Part shown: positions 9,947 through 21,628 of the stretch, in pieces
How positions within the stretch are numbered: the stretch's first letter is position 1
How the letters are laid out: every line of letters starts with the position of its first letter
DNA from: Streptomyces alboflavus
GTDB lineage: Bacteria > Actinomycetota > Actinomycetes > Streptomycetales > Streptomycetaceae
NCBI RefSeq assembly: GCF_000716675.1
Contig: NZ_JNXT01000010.1
Coordinates: 1-64,000 of the forward strand
Length of the DNA: 64,000 nt
Direction: 5' to 3'
Translations under genes and position numbers: made by a program
The notes under the pieces: model-generated
Database searches by the model: none
Seen by the model: the letters and a program-made list of their open reading frames with translations, nothing else
Told to the model about the DNA's origin: nothing

Positions 9947-10402
9947 TCAGACGAGCTCGGTGACGGTACCGCCGGCGGCGGTGATCTTCTCCTTGGCGGA
10001 GCCGGAGACGGCGTCAACCGTCACCTGCAGCGCCACGGAGATCTCGCCCTGGCCGAGGACCTTGACAAGGCTGTTCTTGCGAACGGCGCCCTTGGCGACC
10101 AGGTCGGCCACCGTGACCTCGCCACCCTCGGGGTAGAGGGAGGCGAGCTTGTCCAGGTTGACGACCTGGAACTCGGTCTTGAACGGGTTCTTGAAGCCCT
10201 TGAGCTTCGGGAGACGCATGTGGAGGGGCATCTGCCCACCCTCGAAGCGCTCCGGAACCTGGTAACGGGCCTTGGTGCCCTTGGTACCACGACCGGCCGT
10301 CTTACCCTTCGACGCCTCACCACGACCGACACGGGTCTTCGCGGTCTTGGCACCGGGGGCGGGACGGAGGTTGTGGATCTTGAGCGGGTTGTTCTCCGCC
10401 AT
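9947..10402 (-). CDS. rplO: 50S ribosomal protein L15
   Basis: 151 residues. L15 is a late assembly protein of the large subunit. The Gly/Lys/Arg-rich N-terminal tail ([19 protein letters not shown]) and the globular C-terminal domain are intact. It follows rpmD with a 2-base gap and is the last gene before the strong terminator at 9878. Confidence 0.98.
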   Translation of the reverse strand: MAENNPLKIHNLRPAPGAKTAKTRVGRGEASKGKTAGRGTKGTKARYQVPERFEGGQMPLHMRLPKLKGFKNPFKTEFQVVNLDKLASLYPEGGEVTVADLVAKGAVRKNSLVKVLGQGEISVALQVTVDAVSGSAKEKITAAGGTVTELV

Positions 10403-10404
10403 GA

Positions 10405-10587
10405 TCAGTCGACCTCCTCGACCGTCACGAGGTGGCGGACGGTGTGCACCATGCCGCGGAACTCGGGACGATCCTCCTTGACGACCTGCGTGTTGATGCC
10501 CTTGAGACCAAGGGAGCGCAGGGTGTCGCGGTGGTTCTGCTTGCTACCGATGTACGACTTCGTCTGCGTGATCTTGAGCTGAGCCAT
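10405..10587 (-). CDS. rpmD: 50S ribosomal protein L30
   Basis: 60 residues with the usual ferredoxin-like small fold ([14 protein letters not shown]). The ATG at 10587 fits the family length; longer in-frame sequence upstream is the antisense or overlapping shadow of rpsE. It is packed between rpsE and rplO. Confidence 0.97.
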   Translation of the reverse strand: MAQLKITQTKSYIGSKQNHRDTLRSLGLKGINTQVVKEDRPEFRGMVHTVRHLVTVEEVD

Positions 10588-10589
10588 GA

Positions 10590-11195
10590 TTACGCACCCG
10601 CTCCCGCACGCGCACGCAGGAGAGCCGCGGGGGCGACGTCCTCGAGCGGCAGACCACGGCGAGCCGCGATCTCCTCGGGACGCTGCAGGCCCTTGAGGGC
10701 CGCCACGGTCGCGTGCACGATGTTGATCGCGTTGTCGGAGCCCAGGGACTTCGACAGGATGTCGTGAACGCCGGCGCACTCGAGCACGGCACGCACCGGG
10801 CCACCGGCGATAACACCGGTACCGGGGGAAGCAGGCTTCAGCAGGACGACGCCCGCGGCCTTCTCACCCTGGATGGGGTGCGGGATGGTGCCCTGGATAC
10901 GGGGGACCTTGAAGAAGTGCTTCTTGGCCTCCTCAACACCCTTGGCGATGGCGGCCGGCACCTCCTTGGCCTTGCCGTAACCGACACCCACGGTGCCGTC
11001 ACCGTCACCCACCACGACGAGCGCGGTGAAGCTGAAGCGACGACCACCCTTCACAACCTTGGCGACGCGGTTGATCGCGACAACGCGCTCAACGTATGCG
11101 GTCTTCTCGGCGGCGGCAGCGCCACCGTCACGGCCCTTCCGGTCCCGCCGCTCGCCGCCACCGGCACCGCTTCCACGGCGCTGGGGTCCAGCCAT
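10590..11195 (-). CDS. rpsE: 30S ribosomal protein S5
   Basis: 201 residues. S5 helps keep decoding accurate and shapes the mRNA entry channel. The double-stranded RNA-binding N-domain ([17 protein letters not shown]) and the G-Y-G-K-A-K-E-V-P block are clear. The first 30 residues are a Gly/Arg-rich extension, common in actinobacteria. It is in the spc group between rplR and rpmD. Confidence 0.98.
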   Translation of the reverse strand: MAGPQRRGSGAGGGERRDRKGRDGGAAAAEKTAYVERVVAINRVAKVVKGGRRFSFTALVVVGDGDGTVGVGYGKAKEVPAAIAKGVEEAKKHFFKVPRIQGTIPHPIQGEKAAGVVLLKPASPGTGVIAGGPVRAVLECAGVHDILSKSLGSDNAINIVHATVAALKGLQRPEEIAARRGLPLEDVAPAALLRARAGAGA

Positions 11196-11233
11196 TGGAT
11201 TACCTCTCTCTTTCCGCTAGCTACGGAAGCGGC

Positions 11234-11617
11234 TCAGAACTTGAGCCCGGCTTCGCGGGCGGCGTCCGCCAGGGCGGCGATGCGCCCGGCGTACTGGTTA
11301 CCACCACGGTCGAACACGACAGTCTCGACGCCGGCGGCCTTGGCGCGCTCGGCGACCAGGGCGCCGACCTGCTTGGCCTGCGCGGACTTGTCGCCCTCGC
11401 CACCGCGGATCGAAGCGTCCAGGGTGGACGCCGACGCCAGGGTGTGACCCTTCACGTCGTCGATCACCTGGGCGACGATGTTGCGGTTGGAGCGCGTCAC
11501 GACCAGGCGCGGACGCTCGGCCGTACCGGAGATGTGCTTCCGGATACGAATGTGACGGCGCTTGATGGCAGCACGCTTGTAAGCGTCGCCCTTAGCAATC
11601 TTGACACCGTATGCCAT
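11234..11617 (-). CDS. rplR: 50S ribosomal protein L18
   Basis: 127 residues. L18 binds 5S rRNA together with L5 and L25. The conserved block [18 protein letters not shown] and the C-terminal [16 protein letters not shown] are present. It begins just after rplF ends. Confidence 0.98.
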   Translation of the reverse strand: MAYGVKIAKGDAYKRAAIKRRHIRIRKHISGTAERPRLVVTRSNRNIVAQVIDDVKGHTLASASTLDASIRGGEGDKSAQAKQVGALVAERAKAAGVETVVFDRGGNQYAGRIAALADAAREAGLKF

Positions 11618-11620
11618 GGC

Positions 11621-12160
11621 TTACTTACCCGCCTTTCCGACCTTGCGGCGGATGACTTCGCCCTCGTACTTGACGCCCTTGGCCTTGTACGGGTCAGGCT
11701 TGCGCAGCTTGCGGATGTTGGCCGCAACCTCGCCGACCTTCTGCTTGTCGATGCCCTCGACCGAGAACTTGGTCGGCGACTCGACCTTGAACGAGATGCC
11801 CTCGGGCGCCTCGATCAGGATCGGGTGGCTGTAGCCGAGCGAGAACTCCAGGTTGGAGCCCTTCGCCAGGACGCGGTAACCGACACCGCTGATCTCGAGC
11901 TTCTTCACGTAACCCTGGGTCACACCGGTGATCATGTTCGCCACCAGCGTGCGGGACAGGCCGTGCAGGGCCTTGTTCTGACGCTCGTCGTTGGGACGGG
12001 TGACGTTCAGAACGCCGTCCTCGCCCTTAGCGATCTCGATCGGCGCGACAACGGTGTGGTTCAGGGTGCCCTTGGGGCCCTTCACCGAGACCGTCTGCCC
12101 GTCGATGGTGACGTCCACGCCGGCGGGAACCGTGATGGGGAGCTTGCCAATACGCGACAT
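11621..12160 (-). CDS. rplF: 50S ribosomal protein L6
   Basis: 179 residues made of two repeated L6 domains. It lies near the factor-binding site of the large subunit. It starts M-S-R-I-G-K-L-P-I and has the C-terminal signature [13 protein letters not shown]. It sits between rpsH and rplR. Confidence 0.98.
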   Translation of the reverse strand: MSRIGKLPITVPAGVDVTIDGQTVSVKGPKGTLNHTVVAPIEIAKGEDGVLNVTRPNDERQNKALHGLSRTLVANMITGVTQGYVKKLEISGVGYRVLAKGSNLEFSLGYSHPILIEAPEGISFKVESPTKFSVEGIDKQKVGEVAANIRKLRKPDPYKAKGVKYEGEVIRRKVGKAGK

Positions 12161-12184
12161 AGCTGTTTCCTCCGTTCCCTTCCG

Positions 12185-12583
12185 CTACCAGACGTAGGCG
12201 AGGACTTCCCCACCCACGCCCTTCTTGCCCGCCTGCTGGCCGGTGAGCAGACCGTGCGACGTGGAGATGATCGCCACGCCCAGGCCGCCGAGCACCTTCG
12301 GCAGGTTGGTGGACTTCGCGTACACGCGCAGACCCGGCTTCGAGATCCGCTTGATGCCCGCGATGGAGCGCTCACGGTTCGGACCGAACTTGAGCTCGAG
12401 AACGAGGTTCTTGCCGACCTCGGCGTCCTCGACCTTCCAGCCCGTGATGAAGCCCTCCTGCTGGAGGATCTCCGCGATGTGCGACTTGATCTTGCTGTGC
12501 GGCATCGCCACGGAGTCGTGGTACGCCGAGTTCGCGTTCCGCAGACGCGTAAGCATGTCTGCGATCGGATCAGTCATGGTCAT
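12185..12583 (-). CDS. rpsH: 30S ribosomal protein S8
   Basis: 132 residues. S8 binds the central domain of 16S rRNA and in several bacteria represses its own operon. The ATG at 12583 ([13 protein letters not shown]) gives the family length; a longer frame upstream is not homologous. The 225-bp gap before it, towards rpsZ, holds no gene I can see. Confidence 0.97.
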   Translation of the reverse strand: MTMTDPIADMLTRLRNANSAYHDSVAMPHSKIKSHIAEILQQEGFITGWKVEDAEVGKNLVLELKFGPNRERSIAGIKRISKPGLRVYAKSTNLPKVLGGLGVAIISTSHGLLTGQQAGKKGVGGEVLAYVW

Positions 12584-12808
12584 GAATTGGCCTTCGGCCT
12601 CTCTCGCCGGGGTTTCCTGTATGCGCCATCCCTCTCCCCACTCAGTGGCGGGACGGGTGCGGCACGGGGACCTACGGCGTAGTAAGTCGTACGAGGGCGG
12701 CAGGCGCCCAACCACACAAGCCTAAGGCATGTGCGGTGGGCCACCCACCAACCTCATTGCTTACCGAGAGCCTCTGGTAATCCCTAATGTCCCAAGGACA
12801 GAGGGGAG

Positions 12809-12994
12809 TTACCAGGAGCTCTTGGTCACGCCCGGCAGCTCGCCACGGTGAGCCATCTCACGAAGGCACACGCGGCAGAGGCCGAACTTGCGGTACACGG
12901 AGTGCGGACGGCCGCAGCGCTGGCAGCGGGTGTACGCACGCACACCGAACTTGGGCTTACGAGCAGCCTTGGCAATCAGAGCCTTCTTCGCCAT
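12809..12994 (-). CDS. rpsZ: 30S ribosomal protein S14, type Z (zinc-binding)
   Basis: 61 residues. The zinc ribbon C-Q-R-C ... C-R-V-C is complete, so this is the short zinc-binding form rather than the long zinc-free paralogue. It belongs to the head of the 30S subunit. It lies just after rplE in the spc group. Confidence 0.97.
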   Translation of the reverse strand: MAKKALIAKAARKPKFGVRAYTRCQRCGRPHSVYRKFGLCRVCLREMAHRGELPGVTKSSW

Positions 12995-12999
12995 CTCGC

Positions 13000-13557
13000 T
13001 TACGCCTCCTTGAACGGGAAGCCGAGGTGACGGAGAAGGGCACGGCCCTCAGCGTCGTTGGTCGCCGTGGTCACCACGGTGATGTCCATACCCCGGACGC
13101 GGTCGATCTTGTCCTGGTCGATCTCGTGGAACATGACCTGCTCCGTGAGACCGAAGGTGTAGTTGCCACGGCCGTCGAACTGCTTGGGGGACAGGCCGCG
13201 GAAGTCGCGGATGCGCGGCAGCGCGAGCGACAGGGTGCGGTCCAGGAACTCCCACATGCGGTCGCCACGGAGCGTGACGTGGGCACCGATCGGCTGACCC
13301 TCGCGCAGCTTGAACTGCGCGATGGACTTCCGGGCCTTGGTGATGGCCGGCTTCTGACCGGTGATCGTGGTCAGGTCACGGACGGCACCGTCCATGAGCT
13401 TGGAGTCACGGGCGGCGTCGCCGACACCCATGTTGACCACGATCTTGACGAGGCCGGGAACCTGCATGACGTTCTCGTACTTGAACTCGTCACGCAGCTT
13501 GCCCGCGATCTCCTCGCGGTACTTCGTCTTGAGACGCGGAGTCGTGGTGGTAGCCAT
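13000..13557 (-). CDS. rplE: 50S ribosomal protein L5
   Basis: 185 residues. L5 carries 5S rRNA and contacts the P-site tRNA. The block V-V-N-M-G-V-G-D-A and the loop R-G-D-R-M-W-E-F are intact. Its ATG overlaps the rplX stop by one base (TGATG), which implies coupled translation. Confidence 0.98.
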   Translation of the reverse strand: MATTTTPRLKTKYREEIAGKLRDEFKYENVMQVPGLVKIVVNMGVGDAARDSKLMDGAVRDLTTITGQKPAITKARKSIAQFKLREGQPIGAHVTLRGDRMWEFLDRTLSLALPRIRDFRGLSPKQFDGRGNYTFGLTEQVMFHEIDQDKIDRVRGMDITVVTTATNDAEGRALLRHLGFPFKEA

Positions 13558-13880
13558 CAGATGTCCTCACCCGTCCGCTTGGCAACGCGGATCTTGTTGC
13601 CCTCGTCGTCGAAGCGGTAACCGACACGCGTGACGACCTTGTTGCCGTCCTTCTCCACGACCAGCTGGACGTTGGAGACGTGGACGGGGGCCTCGGTGGT
13701 CACGATGCCGCCGGCCTGCGAACCGCTGGCGGTCGGGCCGGCCTTCGTGTGCTTCTTGACCCGGTTGACACCCTCGACCAGGACGCGCTCGTCGCGCGGG
13801 TAAGCGGCAATGACCTTGCCCTGCTTGCCCTTGTCCTTACCGGTGATGACCTGGACCAGGTCGCCCTTCTTGATCTTCAT
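13557..13880 (-). CDS. rplX: 50S ribosomal protein L24
   Basis: 107 residues with an N-terminal KOW motif ([22 protein letters not shown]). L24 starts assembly of the large subunit by binding the 5' part of 23S rRNA. It is two bases after rplN and overlaps rplE. Confidence 0.98.
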   Translation of the reverse strand: MKIKKGDLVQVITGKDKGKQGKVIAAYPRDERVLVEGVNRVKKHTKAGPTASGSQAGGIVTTEAPVHVSNVQLVVEKDGNKVVTRVGYRFDDEGNKIRVAKRTGEDI

Positions 13881-13882
13881 GC

Positions 13883-14251
13883 TTACAGCACCTCCGGCGC
13901 GAGCGAGATGATCTTCATGAACTTCTTCTCGCGCAGCTCACGGCCGACCGGGCCGAAGATGCGGGTGCCGCGAGGGTCGCCGTCGTTCTTCAGAATGACG
14001 GCGGCGTTCTCGTCGAAGCGGATGTACGAGCCGTCCGGACGGCGGCGCTCCTTGACGGTGCGAACGATGACCGCCTTGACGACGTCACCCTTCTTCACGT
14101 TGCCACCGGGGATTGCGTCCTTGACGGTGGCGACGATGACGTCACCGATGCCCGCGTAGCGGCGACCCGAGCCACCGAGAACACGGATGGTGAGGATTTC
14201 CTTCGCACCCGTGTTGTCGGCGACGCGAAGTCGCGACTCCTGCTGGATCAC
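13883..14251 (-). CDS. rplN: 50S ribosomal protein L14
   Basis: 122 residues, the normal length. It forms an intersubunit bridge. It begins [17 protein letters not shown] and contains [14 protein letters not shown]. It is the first gene of the spc group; the 135-bp gap upstream contains three hairpins. Confidence 0.98.
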   Translation of the reverse strand: MIQQESRLRVADNTGAKEILTIRVLGGSGRRYAGIGDVIVATVKDAIPGGNVKKGDVVKAVIVRTVKERRRPDGSYIRFDENAAVILKNDGDPRGTRIFGPVGRELREKKFMKIISLAPEVL

Positions 14252-14280
14252 GTCTATCTCCTGTTTGTCTGCCGGTTCCC

Positions 14281-14384
14281 GGCAGGGGCTTCACTCTTAC
14301 GAGGTCGGCCCCTGCCGAGCCTGGCGGAACTGATCCGAGGGGAAACCCCCTCGGACGGAACTATGGAATTCCCTTGCGGGAATT
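14281..14384 (-). promoter_or_regulatory. Cluster of three hairpins between rpsQ and rplN
   Basis: Three inverted repeats lie in the gap: GGCAGGGGC/GCCCCTGCC (14281-14316), TCCGAGGGG/CCCCCTCGGA (14334-14355) and AATTCCC/GGGAATT (14367-14384). They mark the join between the S10 and spc groups. They could end or thin out the S10 transcript, or form a leader for spc regulation. Confidence 0.6.
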
Positions 14385-14386
14385 AC

Positions 14387-14674
14387 CTACTTGGCCTTCT
14401 CGAGGATCTCGACGACGCGCCAGCGCTTGGTCGCCGACAGCGGACGCGTCTCCATCAGGAGGACGCGGTCGCCGACGCCGGCAGCGTTCTGCTCGTCGTG
14501 CGCCTTGAGCTTGTTCGTACGACGGATGACCTTGCCGTACAGCGCGTGCTTGACGCGGTCCTCGACGGCGACGACGACGGTCTTGTCCATCTTGTCGCTG
14601 ACGACCAGACCCTCACGGGTCTTGCGGAAGCCGCGCGCGGCCTTCGTCTCTTCAGTCACGTTGCTCTCGCTCAT
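14387..14674 (-). CDS. rpsQ: 30S ribosomal protein S17
   Basis: 95 residues with an OB-fold core ([15 protein letters not shown]) that binds 16S rRNA. Its ATG overlaps the rpmC stop by one base. It is the last gene of the S10 group before the hairpin cluster. Confidence 0.98.
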   Translation of the reverse strand: MSESNVTEETKAARGFRKTREGLVVSDKMDKTVVVAVEDRVKHALYGKVIRRTNKLKAHDEQNAAGVGDRVLLMETRPLSATKRWRVVEILEKAK

Positions 14675-14898
14675 CAGGCGCTCTCCACCGTCTCGATGCC
14701 CAGCTCGCGCTCACGCATCAGGGTGTAGATCCGCGCGATGTCCTTACGGACGGCCTTCAGCCGACCGTGGTTCTCGAGCTGACCCGTCGCCGCCTGGAAG
14801 CGGAGGTTGAACAGCTCTTCCTTGGCCTCGCGGAGCTTGTTGAGGAGCTCCTCGTTGCCCAGCTCGCGCAGCTCGGACGCCTTGGTACCGGCCGACAT
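14674..14898 (-). CDS. rpmC: 50S ribosomal protein L29
   Basis: 74 residues, a two-helix protein near the peptide exit tunnel. The ATG at 14898 ([11 protein letters not shown]) is preferred over the in-frame GTG at 14901 because it overlaps the rplP stop in a TGATG, as elsewhere in this operon. Confidence 0.96.
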   Translation of the reverse strand: MSAGTKASELRELGNEELLNKLREAKEELFNLRFQAATGQLENHGRLKAVRKDIARIYTLMRERELGIETVESA

Positions 14899-15317
14899 CA
14901 CGCTTCACCTGCCTCGCGCTTGACGATCCGGCACTTCATCGGCAGCTTGTGGGCCGCACGAGTCAGAGCCTCACGGGCGATCTTCTCGTTGGGGTAGGAC
15001 AGCTCGAACATGACCCGACCCGGGTGCACGTTCGCGACCCACCACTCGGGCGAACCCTTACCGGAACCCATGCGGGTCTCGGCGGGCTTCTTCGTCAGCG
15101 GGCGGTCCGGGTAGATGTTGATCCAGACCTTGCCGCCACGCTTGATGTGGCGGGTCATCGCGATACGAGCCGCCTCGATCTGGCGGTTGGTCACGTACGC
15201 CGGAGTCATGGCCTGGATGCCGTACTCGCCGAACGCAACCGTCGTACCACCCTTGGCCATACCGCGGCGCTTGGGGTGGTGCTGCTTGCGGTGCTTGACC
15301 CTACGGGGGATCAGCAT
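14898..15317 (-). CDS. rplP: 50S ribosomal protein L16
   Basis: 139 residues. L16 helps position the A-site tRNA end. It starts [15 protein letters not shown] and has the central [12 protein letters not shown]. It overlaps rpmC by one base and follows rpsC by 5 bases. Confidence 0.98.
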   Translation of the reverse strand: MLIPRRVKHRKQHHPKRRGMAKGGTTVAFGEYGIQAMTPAYVTNRQIEAARIAMTRHIKRGGKVWINIYPDRPLTKKPAETRMGSGKGSPEWWVANVHPGRVMFELSYPNEKIAREALTRAAHKLPMKCRIVKREAGEA

Positions 15318-15322
15318 TTCGG

Positions 15323-16162
15323 TCAGGCCTCCGTTCCGGTGCTCTCAGCCGGAGCGGCAGCGGCGGCGGGAGCCTCGGCCTTGGGGGCCTCGACAGCCGG
15401 CGCGGACTGCTGCTGCGGCTTGCGACCGCGACCGCCACGCTCGCCACCGCGGCCACCACGGGCCGGGCGGTCGTTGCCACCACGGGCCGGGCGGTTGCCG
15501 GCGCGGGCAGCGGCGTTCTCGGCGCGGACCTCGGCGATGTTCTTGACGTCGCCCTTGTAGATCCAGACCTTCACGCCGATGCGGCCGAAGGTCGTCTTGG
15601 CCTCGAAGAAGCCGTAGTCCACGTTCGCGCGGAGCGTGTGCAGGGGCACACGGCCCTCGCGGTAGAACTCCGAGCGGGACATCTCGGCGCCGCCGAGACG
15701 GCCACCGCACTGGATCTTGATGCCCTTGGCGCCCGCCTTCATCGCCGACTGCATGCTCTTGCGCATGGCACGACGGAAGGAGACACGGGAGGACAGCTGC
15801 TCCGCGACGGCCTGGGCCACGAGCTGAGCGTCCGTCTCGGGGTTCTTGACCTCGAGGATGTTCAGCTGGACCTGCTTGCCCGTGAGCTTCTCGAGGTCAC
15901 CGCGGATGCGGTCGGCCTCGGCGCCACGGCGGCCGATGACGATGCCGGGACGGGCGGTGTGGATGTCCACACGCACGCGGTCACGGGTGCGCTCGATCTC
16001 CACCTTCGAGATGCCGGCGCGCTCCATGCCGGACGTCATCATCCGACGGATGGCGACGTCTTCCTTGACGTAGTCCTTGTACAGCTTGTCGGCGTACCAA
16101 CGCGACTTGAAGTCGGTCGTGACACCGAGCCGGAACCCGTGCGGGTTTACCTTCTGGCCCAT
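15323..16162 (-). CDS. rpsC: 30S ribosomal protein S3 with a Streptomyces C-terminal extension
   Basis: 279 residues. The KH domain ([11 protein letters not shown]) and the C-terminal S3 domain occupy residues 1-215; S3 lines the mRNA entry channel. The last 65 residues are a low-complexity tail of Arg-Gly repeats followed by Ala/Pro/Glu, absent from E. coli S3. It overlaps the rplV stop by one base (TAATG). Confidence 0.97.
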   Translation of the reverse strand: MGQKVNPHGFRLGVTTDFKSRWYADKLYKDYVKEDVAIRRMMTSGMERAGISKVEIERTRDRVRVDIHTARPGIVIGRRGAEADRIRGDLEKLTGKQVQLNILEVKNPETDAQLVAQAVAEQLSSRVSFRRAMRKSMQSAMKAGAKGIKIQCGGRLGGAEMSRSEFYREGRVPLHTLRANVDYGFFEAKTTFGRIGVKVWIYKGDVKNIAEVRAENAAARAGNRPARGGNDRPARGGRGGERGGRGRKPQQQSAPAVEAPKAEAPAAAAAPAESTGTEA

Positions 16163-16509
16163 TACCGGGTTCCTTCCTTGCTGCTGACGACCACGGTGAT
16201 GTGGCTGGTCCGCTTACGGATCCGGTAGGCACGGCCCTGGGCGCGCGGACGGAACCGCTTCAGGGTCGGGCCCTCATCGACGAACGCCTCGCTGATGAAC
16301 AGCGACGAGGCGTCCGTGTGGTCGTAGTTGTGTGCAGCGTTGGCGATGGCGCTGTCCAGCACCTTGCCAACCGGCACGCTCGCGGCCTGCGGGGCGAAAC
16401 GCAGGACCGCCTGAGCCTCCGTGGCGTCCATGCCACGGATGAGGTCCACCACGCGGCGGGCCTTCATGGGCGTGACGCGGATGTACCGCGCCTGGGCCCT
16501 GGCTTCCAT
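16162..16509 (-). CDS. rplV: 50S ribosomal protein L22
   Basis: 115 residues. L22 lines the exit tunnel and its loop is a known site of macrolide-resistance changes. The ATG at 16509 (M-E-A-R-A-Q-A-R-Y) is chosen because AAGGGA lies 6 bases before it and the family starts there; the longer in-frame start at 16533 lacks this. Confidence 0.95.
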   Translation of the reverse strand: MEARAQARYIRVTPMKARRVVDLIRGMDATEAQAVLRFAPQAASVPVGKVLDSAIANAAHNYDHTDASSLFISEAFVDEGPTLKRFRPRAQGRAYRIRKRTSHITVVVSSKEGTR

Positions 16510-16550
16510 GGTTGTCCCTTCGGTGTTAGTCACAGTCGTTCACACCCCGC

Positions 16551-16832
16551 TTAGCGGCGCTTCGACTTGCGGTCGTCCTTGACGTGGCCGCGGAAGGTGC
16601 GGGTCGGCGAGAACTCGCCGAGCTTGTGGCCGACCATCGACTCGGTGACGAACACCGGGATGTGGGTCTTGCCGTTGTGCACCGCGAGCGTGTGGCCAAG
16701 CATGGCCGGCACGATCATCGAGCGTCGGGACCAGGTCTTGATGACGTTTTTGGTGCCTGCTTCGTTCTGGGCGTCCACCTTCTTGATCAGGTGGTCGTCG
16801 ACGAAGGGCCCCTTCTTCAGACTACGAGGCAT
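16551..16832 (-). CDS. rpsS: 30S ribosomal protein S19
   Basis: 93 residues. S19 forms a complex with S13 in the 30S head. The signature [13 protein letters not shown] is intact. It sits between rplB and rplV. Confidence 0.98.
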   Translation of the reverse strand: MPRSLKKGPFVDDHLIKKVDAQNEAGTKNVIKTWSRRSMIVPAMLGHTLAVHNGKTHIPVFVTESMVGHKLGEFSPTRTFRGHVKDDRKSKRR

Positions 16833-16844
16833 CTCAACCCGTCC

Positions 16845-17681
16845 TTAGCGCTTCTTGTTCGTCTTGCGGCGGCGGACGATGTACTTGTTGCTCGCCTTGT
16901 TGCGATCACGAGTACGCATTTCCTTCTTGCCCCAGGGCGACACCGGGTGACGACCACCCGAGGTCTTGCCCTCGCCACCACCGTGGGGGTGGTCAACCGG
17001 GTTCATGACGACACCACGCACGGTCGGGCGGACGCCCTTCCAGCGCATGCGGCCGGCCTTGCCCCAGTTGATGTTCGACTGCTCGGCGTTGCCGACCTCG
17101 CCGACCGTGGCGCGGCAGCGCACGTCGACCAGGCGGATCTCACCGGACGGCATACGAAGGTGGGCCATCGAGCCCTCCTTCGCCAGCAGCTGCACGGAGG
17201 CACCCGCGGAGCGGGCGAACTTGGCGCCGCCGCCCGGACGGAGCTCGATCGCGTGGATCGTGGTACCGACCGGGATGTTGCGGAGCGCGAGGTTGTTGCC
17301 GGGCTTGATGTCGGCGCCAGGGCCGTTCTCAATCCGGTCACCCTGCGACAGGCCGCGCGGAGCGATGATGTAGCGCTTCTCGCCGTCTGCGTAGTGCAGC
17401 AGCGCGATGCGCGCGGTGCGGTTCGGGTCGTACTCGATGTGCGCGACCTTCGCCGGCACGCCGTCCTTGTCGTGACGACGGAAGTCGATCACGCGGTAGG
17501 CGCGCTTGTGTCCGCCACCCTGGTGGCGAACGGTCACACGACCGGCGTTGTTACGGCCGCCCTTGCTGTGCAGCGGGCGGACCAGCGACTTCTCCGGCGT
17601 GGACCGCGTGACCTCGACGAAGTCGGCGACGGAGGAGCCACGGCGGCCCGGCGTCGTCGGCTTGTACTTGCGGATTCCCAT
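16845..17681 (-). CDS. rplB: 50S ribosomal protein L2
   Basis: 278 residues, usual length. L2 is essential for subunit joining and near the peptidyl transferase centre. The key stretch [11 protein letters not shown] (with the important histidine) is intact. It is in the S10 group. Confidence 0.98.
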   Translation of the reverse strand: MGIRKYKPTTPGRRGSSVADFVEVTRSTPEKSLVRPLHSKGGRNNAGRVTVRHQGGGHKRAYRVIDFRRHDKDGVPAKVAHIEYDPNRTARIALLHYADGEKRYIIAPRGLSQGDRIENGPGADIKPGNNLALRNIPVGTTIHAIELRPGGGAKFARSAGASVQLLAKEGSMAHLRMPSGEIRLVDVRCRATVGEVGNAEQSNINWGKAGRMRWKGVRPTVRGVVMNPVDHPHGGGEGKTSGGRHPVSPWGKKEMRTRDRNKASNKYIVRRRKTNKKR

Positions 17682-17720
17682 TTCTCAGTCCTCGTCCGAT
17701 ATTCGGACCAGGGCGCTCCG

Positions 17721-18137
17721 TTAGGAGGCCTGGCCGAAGATGTCGATACGGTCGCCCTCAGCGAGGGTCACGATCGCGCGCTTGGAGTCGGCACGCTTGC
17801 CGAAACCGGTGCGGGTGCGCTTGCGCTTGCCCTGGCGGTTGAGCGTGTTGACGCCGGTGACCTTGACCGAGAAGACCGCCTCGACGGCCTGCTTGATCTG
17901 GGTCTTGTTGGCGCCCGGCGCGACGACGAAGGTGTACTTGCCCTCGTCGAGCAGCGCGTAGCTCTTCTCCGAGACGACCGGCTTGATGAGGACGTCACGG
18001 GGGTCCGTGAAGCTCTTGCTCAGCGGCGTCTCAACGGTGTTCTTGCCCTCGGCGGCGTGGCGACGCGCCTTGGCGACGCGCGCGGCCTTGGCGGCCTTGG
18101 CCGCCTTCGAGGCGATAGCGGGGTGACGGATAGCCAT
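17721..18137 (-). CDS. rplW: 50S ribosomal protein L23 with N-terminal extension
   Basis: 138 residues. The core (about 42-138) is normal L23, the docking site for trigger factor and SRP at the tunnel exit. The first 40 residues are rich in Ala, Lys and Arg ([12 protein letters not shown]), an extension I know from Streptomyces. The ATG overlaps the rplD stop by one base. Confidence 0.96.
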   Translation of the reverse strand: MAIRHPAIASKAAKAAKAARVAKARRHAAEGKNTVETPLSKSFTDPRDVLIKPVVSEKSYALLDEGKYTFVVAPGANKTQIKQAVEAVFSVKVTGVNTLNRQGKRKRTRTGFGKRADSKRAIVTLAEGDRIDIFGQAS

Positions 18138-18793
18138 CAGGCCTCGCTCCCTTCGGTGTCAGCGGCCTTGGGGCCAGACACGAAGGACTCCAGCGCGGCC
18201 TGGGTGAAGACCACGTCGTCCGAGACGAGAACGTCGTACGTGTTGAGCTGGCCCGGCTCCAGGATGTGGACCTGGGGCAGGTTGCGGGCGGACAGCAGCG
18301 CTGCCTCGTCCGAGCGCTCGATGACCAGGAGCACGTTCTTGCGCTCGCTGATCTTGCCGAGCAGGCTCTTCGCGGCCTTGGTGGAAGGCGTCTCGCCCTC
18401 GATCACGCCGGAGACGACGTGGATGCGAGCGTTGCGGGCCCGGTCGGTGAGGGCGTGGCGCAGGGCCGCGGCCTTCATCTTCTTCGGGGTCCGCTGCGAG
18501 TAGTCACGCGGCACGGGGCCGTGGACGACGCCACCGCCGGCGAACTGCGGAGCGCGGGTCGAGCCCTGACGGGCGCGGCCGGTGCCCTTCTGGCGGTACG
18601 GCTTCTTGCCACCACCGCGGACTTCGCCACGGGTCTTGGTCTTGTGCGTGCCCTGACGGGCAGCGGCCAGCTGGGCGACAACGACCTGGTGGATCAGCGG
18701 GATGCTGACCTTCTCGACGTCGAAGATCTCCGCGGGGAGCTCGACGGTCCCGGCCTTGTCGCCTGCCGGCGAAAGGATGTCAATGGTGCTCAT
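18137..18793 (-). CDS. rplD: 50S ribosomal protein L4
   Basis: 218 residues. L4 binds 23S rRNA and reaches into the exit tunnel; in E. coli it represses the S10 operon. The tunnel loop [15 protein letters not shown] is present. The ATG at 18793 (M-S-T-I-D-I-L-S-P) fits the family; sequence upstream belongs to rplC. Confidence 0.97.
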   Translation of the reverse strand: MSTIDILSPAGDKAGTVELPAEIFDVEKVSIPLIHQVVVAQLAAARQGTHKTKTRGEVRGGGKKPYRQKGTGRARQGSTRAPQFAGGGVVHGPVPRDYSQRTPKKMKAAALRHALTDRARNARIHVVSGVIEGETPSTKAAKSLLGKISERKNVLLVIERSDEAALLSARNLPQVHILEPGQLNTYDVLVSDDVVFTQAALESFVSGPKAADTEGSEA

Positions 18794-18800
18794 CGGTTCC

Positions 18801-19445
18801 TCAAGCCCCCTTGGCCGCGGTACGGACCAGGACGAGGCCGCCGTTCGGACCGGGAACCGCTCCCTTGATGAGGAGCAGGCCCTTCTCCGCGTCAACGGCG
18901 TGAACGGTCAGGTTCTGGGTGGTGACCCGCTCGTTGCCCATGCGGCCCGCCATGCGGAGGCCCTTGAACACACGGCCCGGGGTGGCGCAGCCACCGATGG
19001 AACCGGGCGAGCGGTGCTTGCGCTGGGTGCCGTGGCTGGAGCCGAGGCCACCGAAGTTGTGGCGCTTCATGACACCGGCGAAGCCCTTGCCCTTGCTCTT
19101 GCCGGTCACGTCGACCTTGACGCCGGACTCGAAGGTCTCAGCGGTCAGCTCCTGGCCGAGGGTGTACTCGCTGGCGTCAGCGGTACGGATCTCGACGAGG
19201 TGACGACGGGGGGTCACGTCGGCCTTGGCGAAGTGGCCCTTGAGGGGCTTGTTCACCTTGCGCGGGTCGATCTCGCCGAAGGCGATCTGGACCGACTCGT
19301 AGCCGTCGGAGTCATTCGTACGGACCTGGGTAACGACGCAGGGCCCGGCCTTGACCACGGTCACCGGGACGACACGGTTGTTCTCGTCCCAGACCTGGGT
19401 CATGCCGAGCTTCTCGCCCAGGATGCCCTTGATCTGCTTGGTCAT
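18801..19445 (-). CDS. rplC: 50S ribosomal protein L3
   Basis: 214 residues. L3 is an early assembly protein whose loop reaches the peptidyl transferase centre. Blocks L-G-M-T-Q-V-W and [15 protein letters not shown] are clear. It is the second gene of the S10 group. Confidence 0.98.
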   Translation of the reverse strand: MTKQIKGILGEKLGMTQVWDENNRVVPVTVVKAGPCVVTQVRTNDSDGYESVQIAFGEIDPRKVNKPLKGHFAKADVTPRRHLVEIRTADASEYTLGQELTAETFESGVKVDVTGKSKGKGFAGVMKRHNFGGLGSSHGTQRKHRSPGSIGGCATPGRVFKGLRMAGRMGNERVTTQNLTVHAVDAEKGLLLIKGAVPGPNGGLVLVRTAAKGA

Positions 19446-19459
19446 CTCTCCAGCGCCCT

Positions 19460-19768
19460 TCAGAGCTTGATCTCGATGTCGACGCCGGCCGGAAGGTCCA
19501 GGCGCATCAGCGAGTCAACGGTCTTGGGCGTCGGGTCGAGGATGTCGATCAGGCGCTTGTGCGTGCGCATCTCGAAGTGCTCGCGAGAGTCCTTGTACTT
19601 GTGCGGCGACTTGATGACGCAGTACACGTTCTTCTCAGTGGGCAGCGGCACCGGGCCCGCGACCGACGCACCAGTGCGGGTCACCGTCTCGACGATCTTC
19701 TTCGCCGAGGAGTCGATGACCTCGTGGTCGTAGGCCTTGAGCCGGATGCGGATCTTCTGTCCCGCCAT
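19460..19768 (-). CDS. rpsJ: 30S ribosomal protein S10
   Basis: 102 residues, normal length. Besides its place in the 30S head, S10 (NusE) binds NusB and NusG in antitermination and transcription-translation coupling. It starts [15 protein letters not shown] and opens the S10 operon. Confidence 0.98.
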   Translation of the reverse strand: MAGQKIRIRLKAYDHEVIDSSAKKIVETVTRTGASVAGPVPLPTEKNVYCVIKSPHKYKDSREHFEMRTHKRLIDILDPTPKTVDSLMRLDLPAGVDIEIKL

Positions 19769-20188
19769 GGCTACTTAGTAGTCCTTTGTCTCGAACGCTC
19801 TGGCCCCCGGAAGGCCCTGTTTTCTACTTCCATCCGACCCACGCGGTCGGGCGTGTCGCAGTCCCGCTCACACAGATCTCCCGAAGGATTTCCCTGCTAG
19901 GGGCTGCGGCCCAGCTGACCGCGGGTCCGGGGGAAGAAACCCACCGGGCGCCTGGCCGAGCCACCTTGCCGCACTTCCCGGAAGATTCCCGTACGTCCGC
20001 CACAGTGCTGCCTGACGACAGATATGGCGACGAGTACCGTGGGACTCGCTTCCAGTCCTCCCGGCGGGAGGCGCGCAGCATCGGCACTCAACCGAGCAAC
20101 CTGAACAGTGTGCCATACGTGGGACGACGAAGGCCAATCGAGCCGCTTGTCAAGCGGCGCGCCCGCCCCGCACTCCCCCGGACACGAC
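19769..20188 (-). promoter_or_regulatory. S10 operon promoter and leader region
   Basis: These 420 bases contain no gene. On the minus strand a TTGACA lies at 20148-20153, but a well-placed TANNNT at 17-18 bases is lacking, so the exact promoter is uncertain. The tuf terminator sits just upstream, which supports independent start of S10 transcription here. Confidence 0.5.
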
Positions 20189-20227
20189 AAGAGGCCCCAC
20201 CCGCCGTAATGGCGAGTGGGGCCTCTT
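20189..20227 (-). terminator. Terminator after tuf
   Basis: AAGAGGCCCCAC pairs with GTGGGGCCTCTT, with an inner CGCC/GGCG stem around GTAAT. It lies about 50 bases after the tuf stop and ends the str group. Confidence 0.88.
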
Positions 20228-20280
20228 GCTGCGCTCAGTTCAGAGCAGCCGGGTCGCCCCGACCAACAAGCAAGGAGTAC

Positions 20281-21474
<1,194 letters not shown>

Positions 21475-21628
21475 TGGGGTCCTCCTGTGGAGTGGTTCTG
21501 TACGCCTTACTTCATCGGCGCCAGGTGATCTTTGCTGGGGTGCCCGGGGCCCGGGCCATTCCGTCCCGGTAGGGGCTGGAATGACCCGGATGCTCCGGAG
21601 TCAAGCCTAAAGCGTGTACTCGGGTGAG

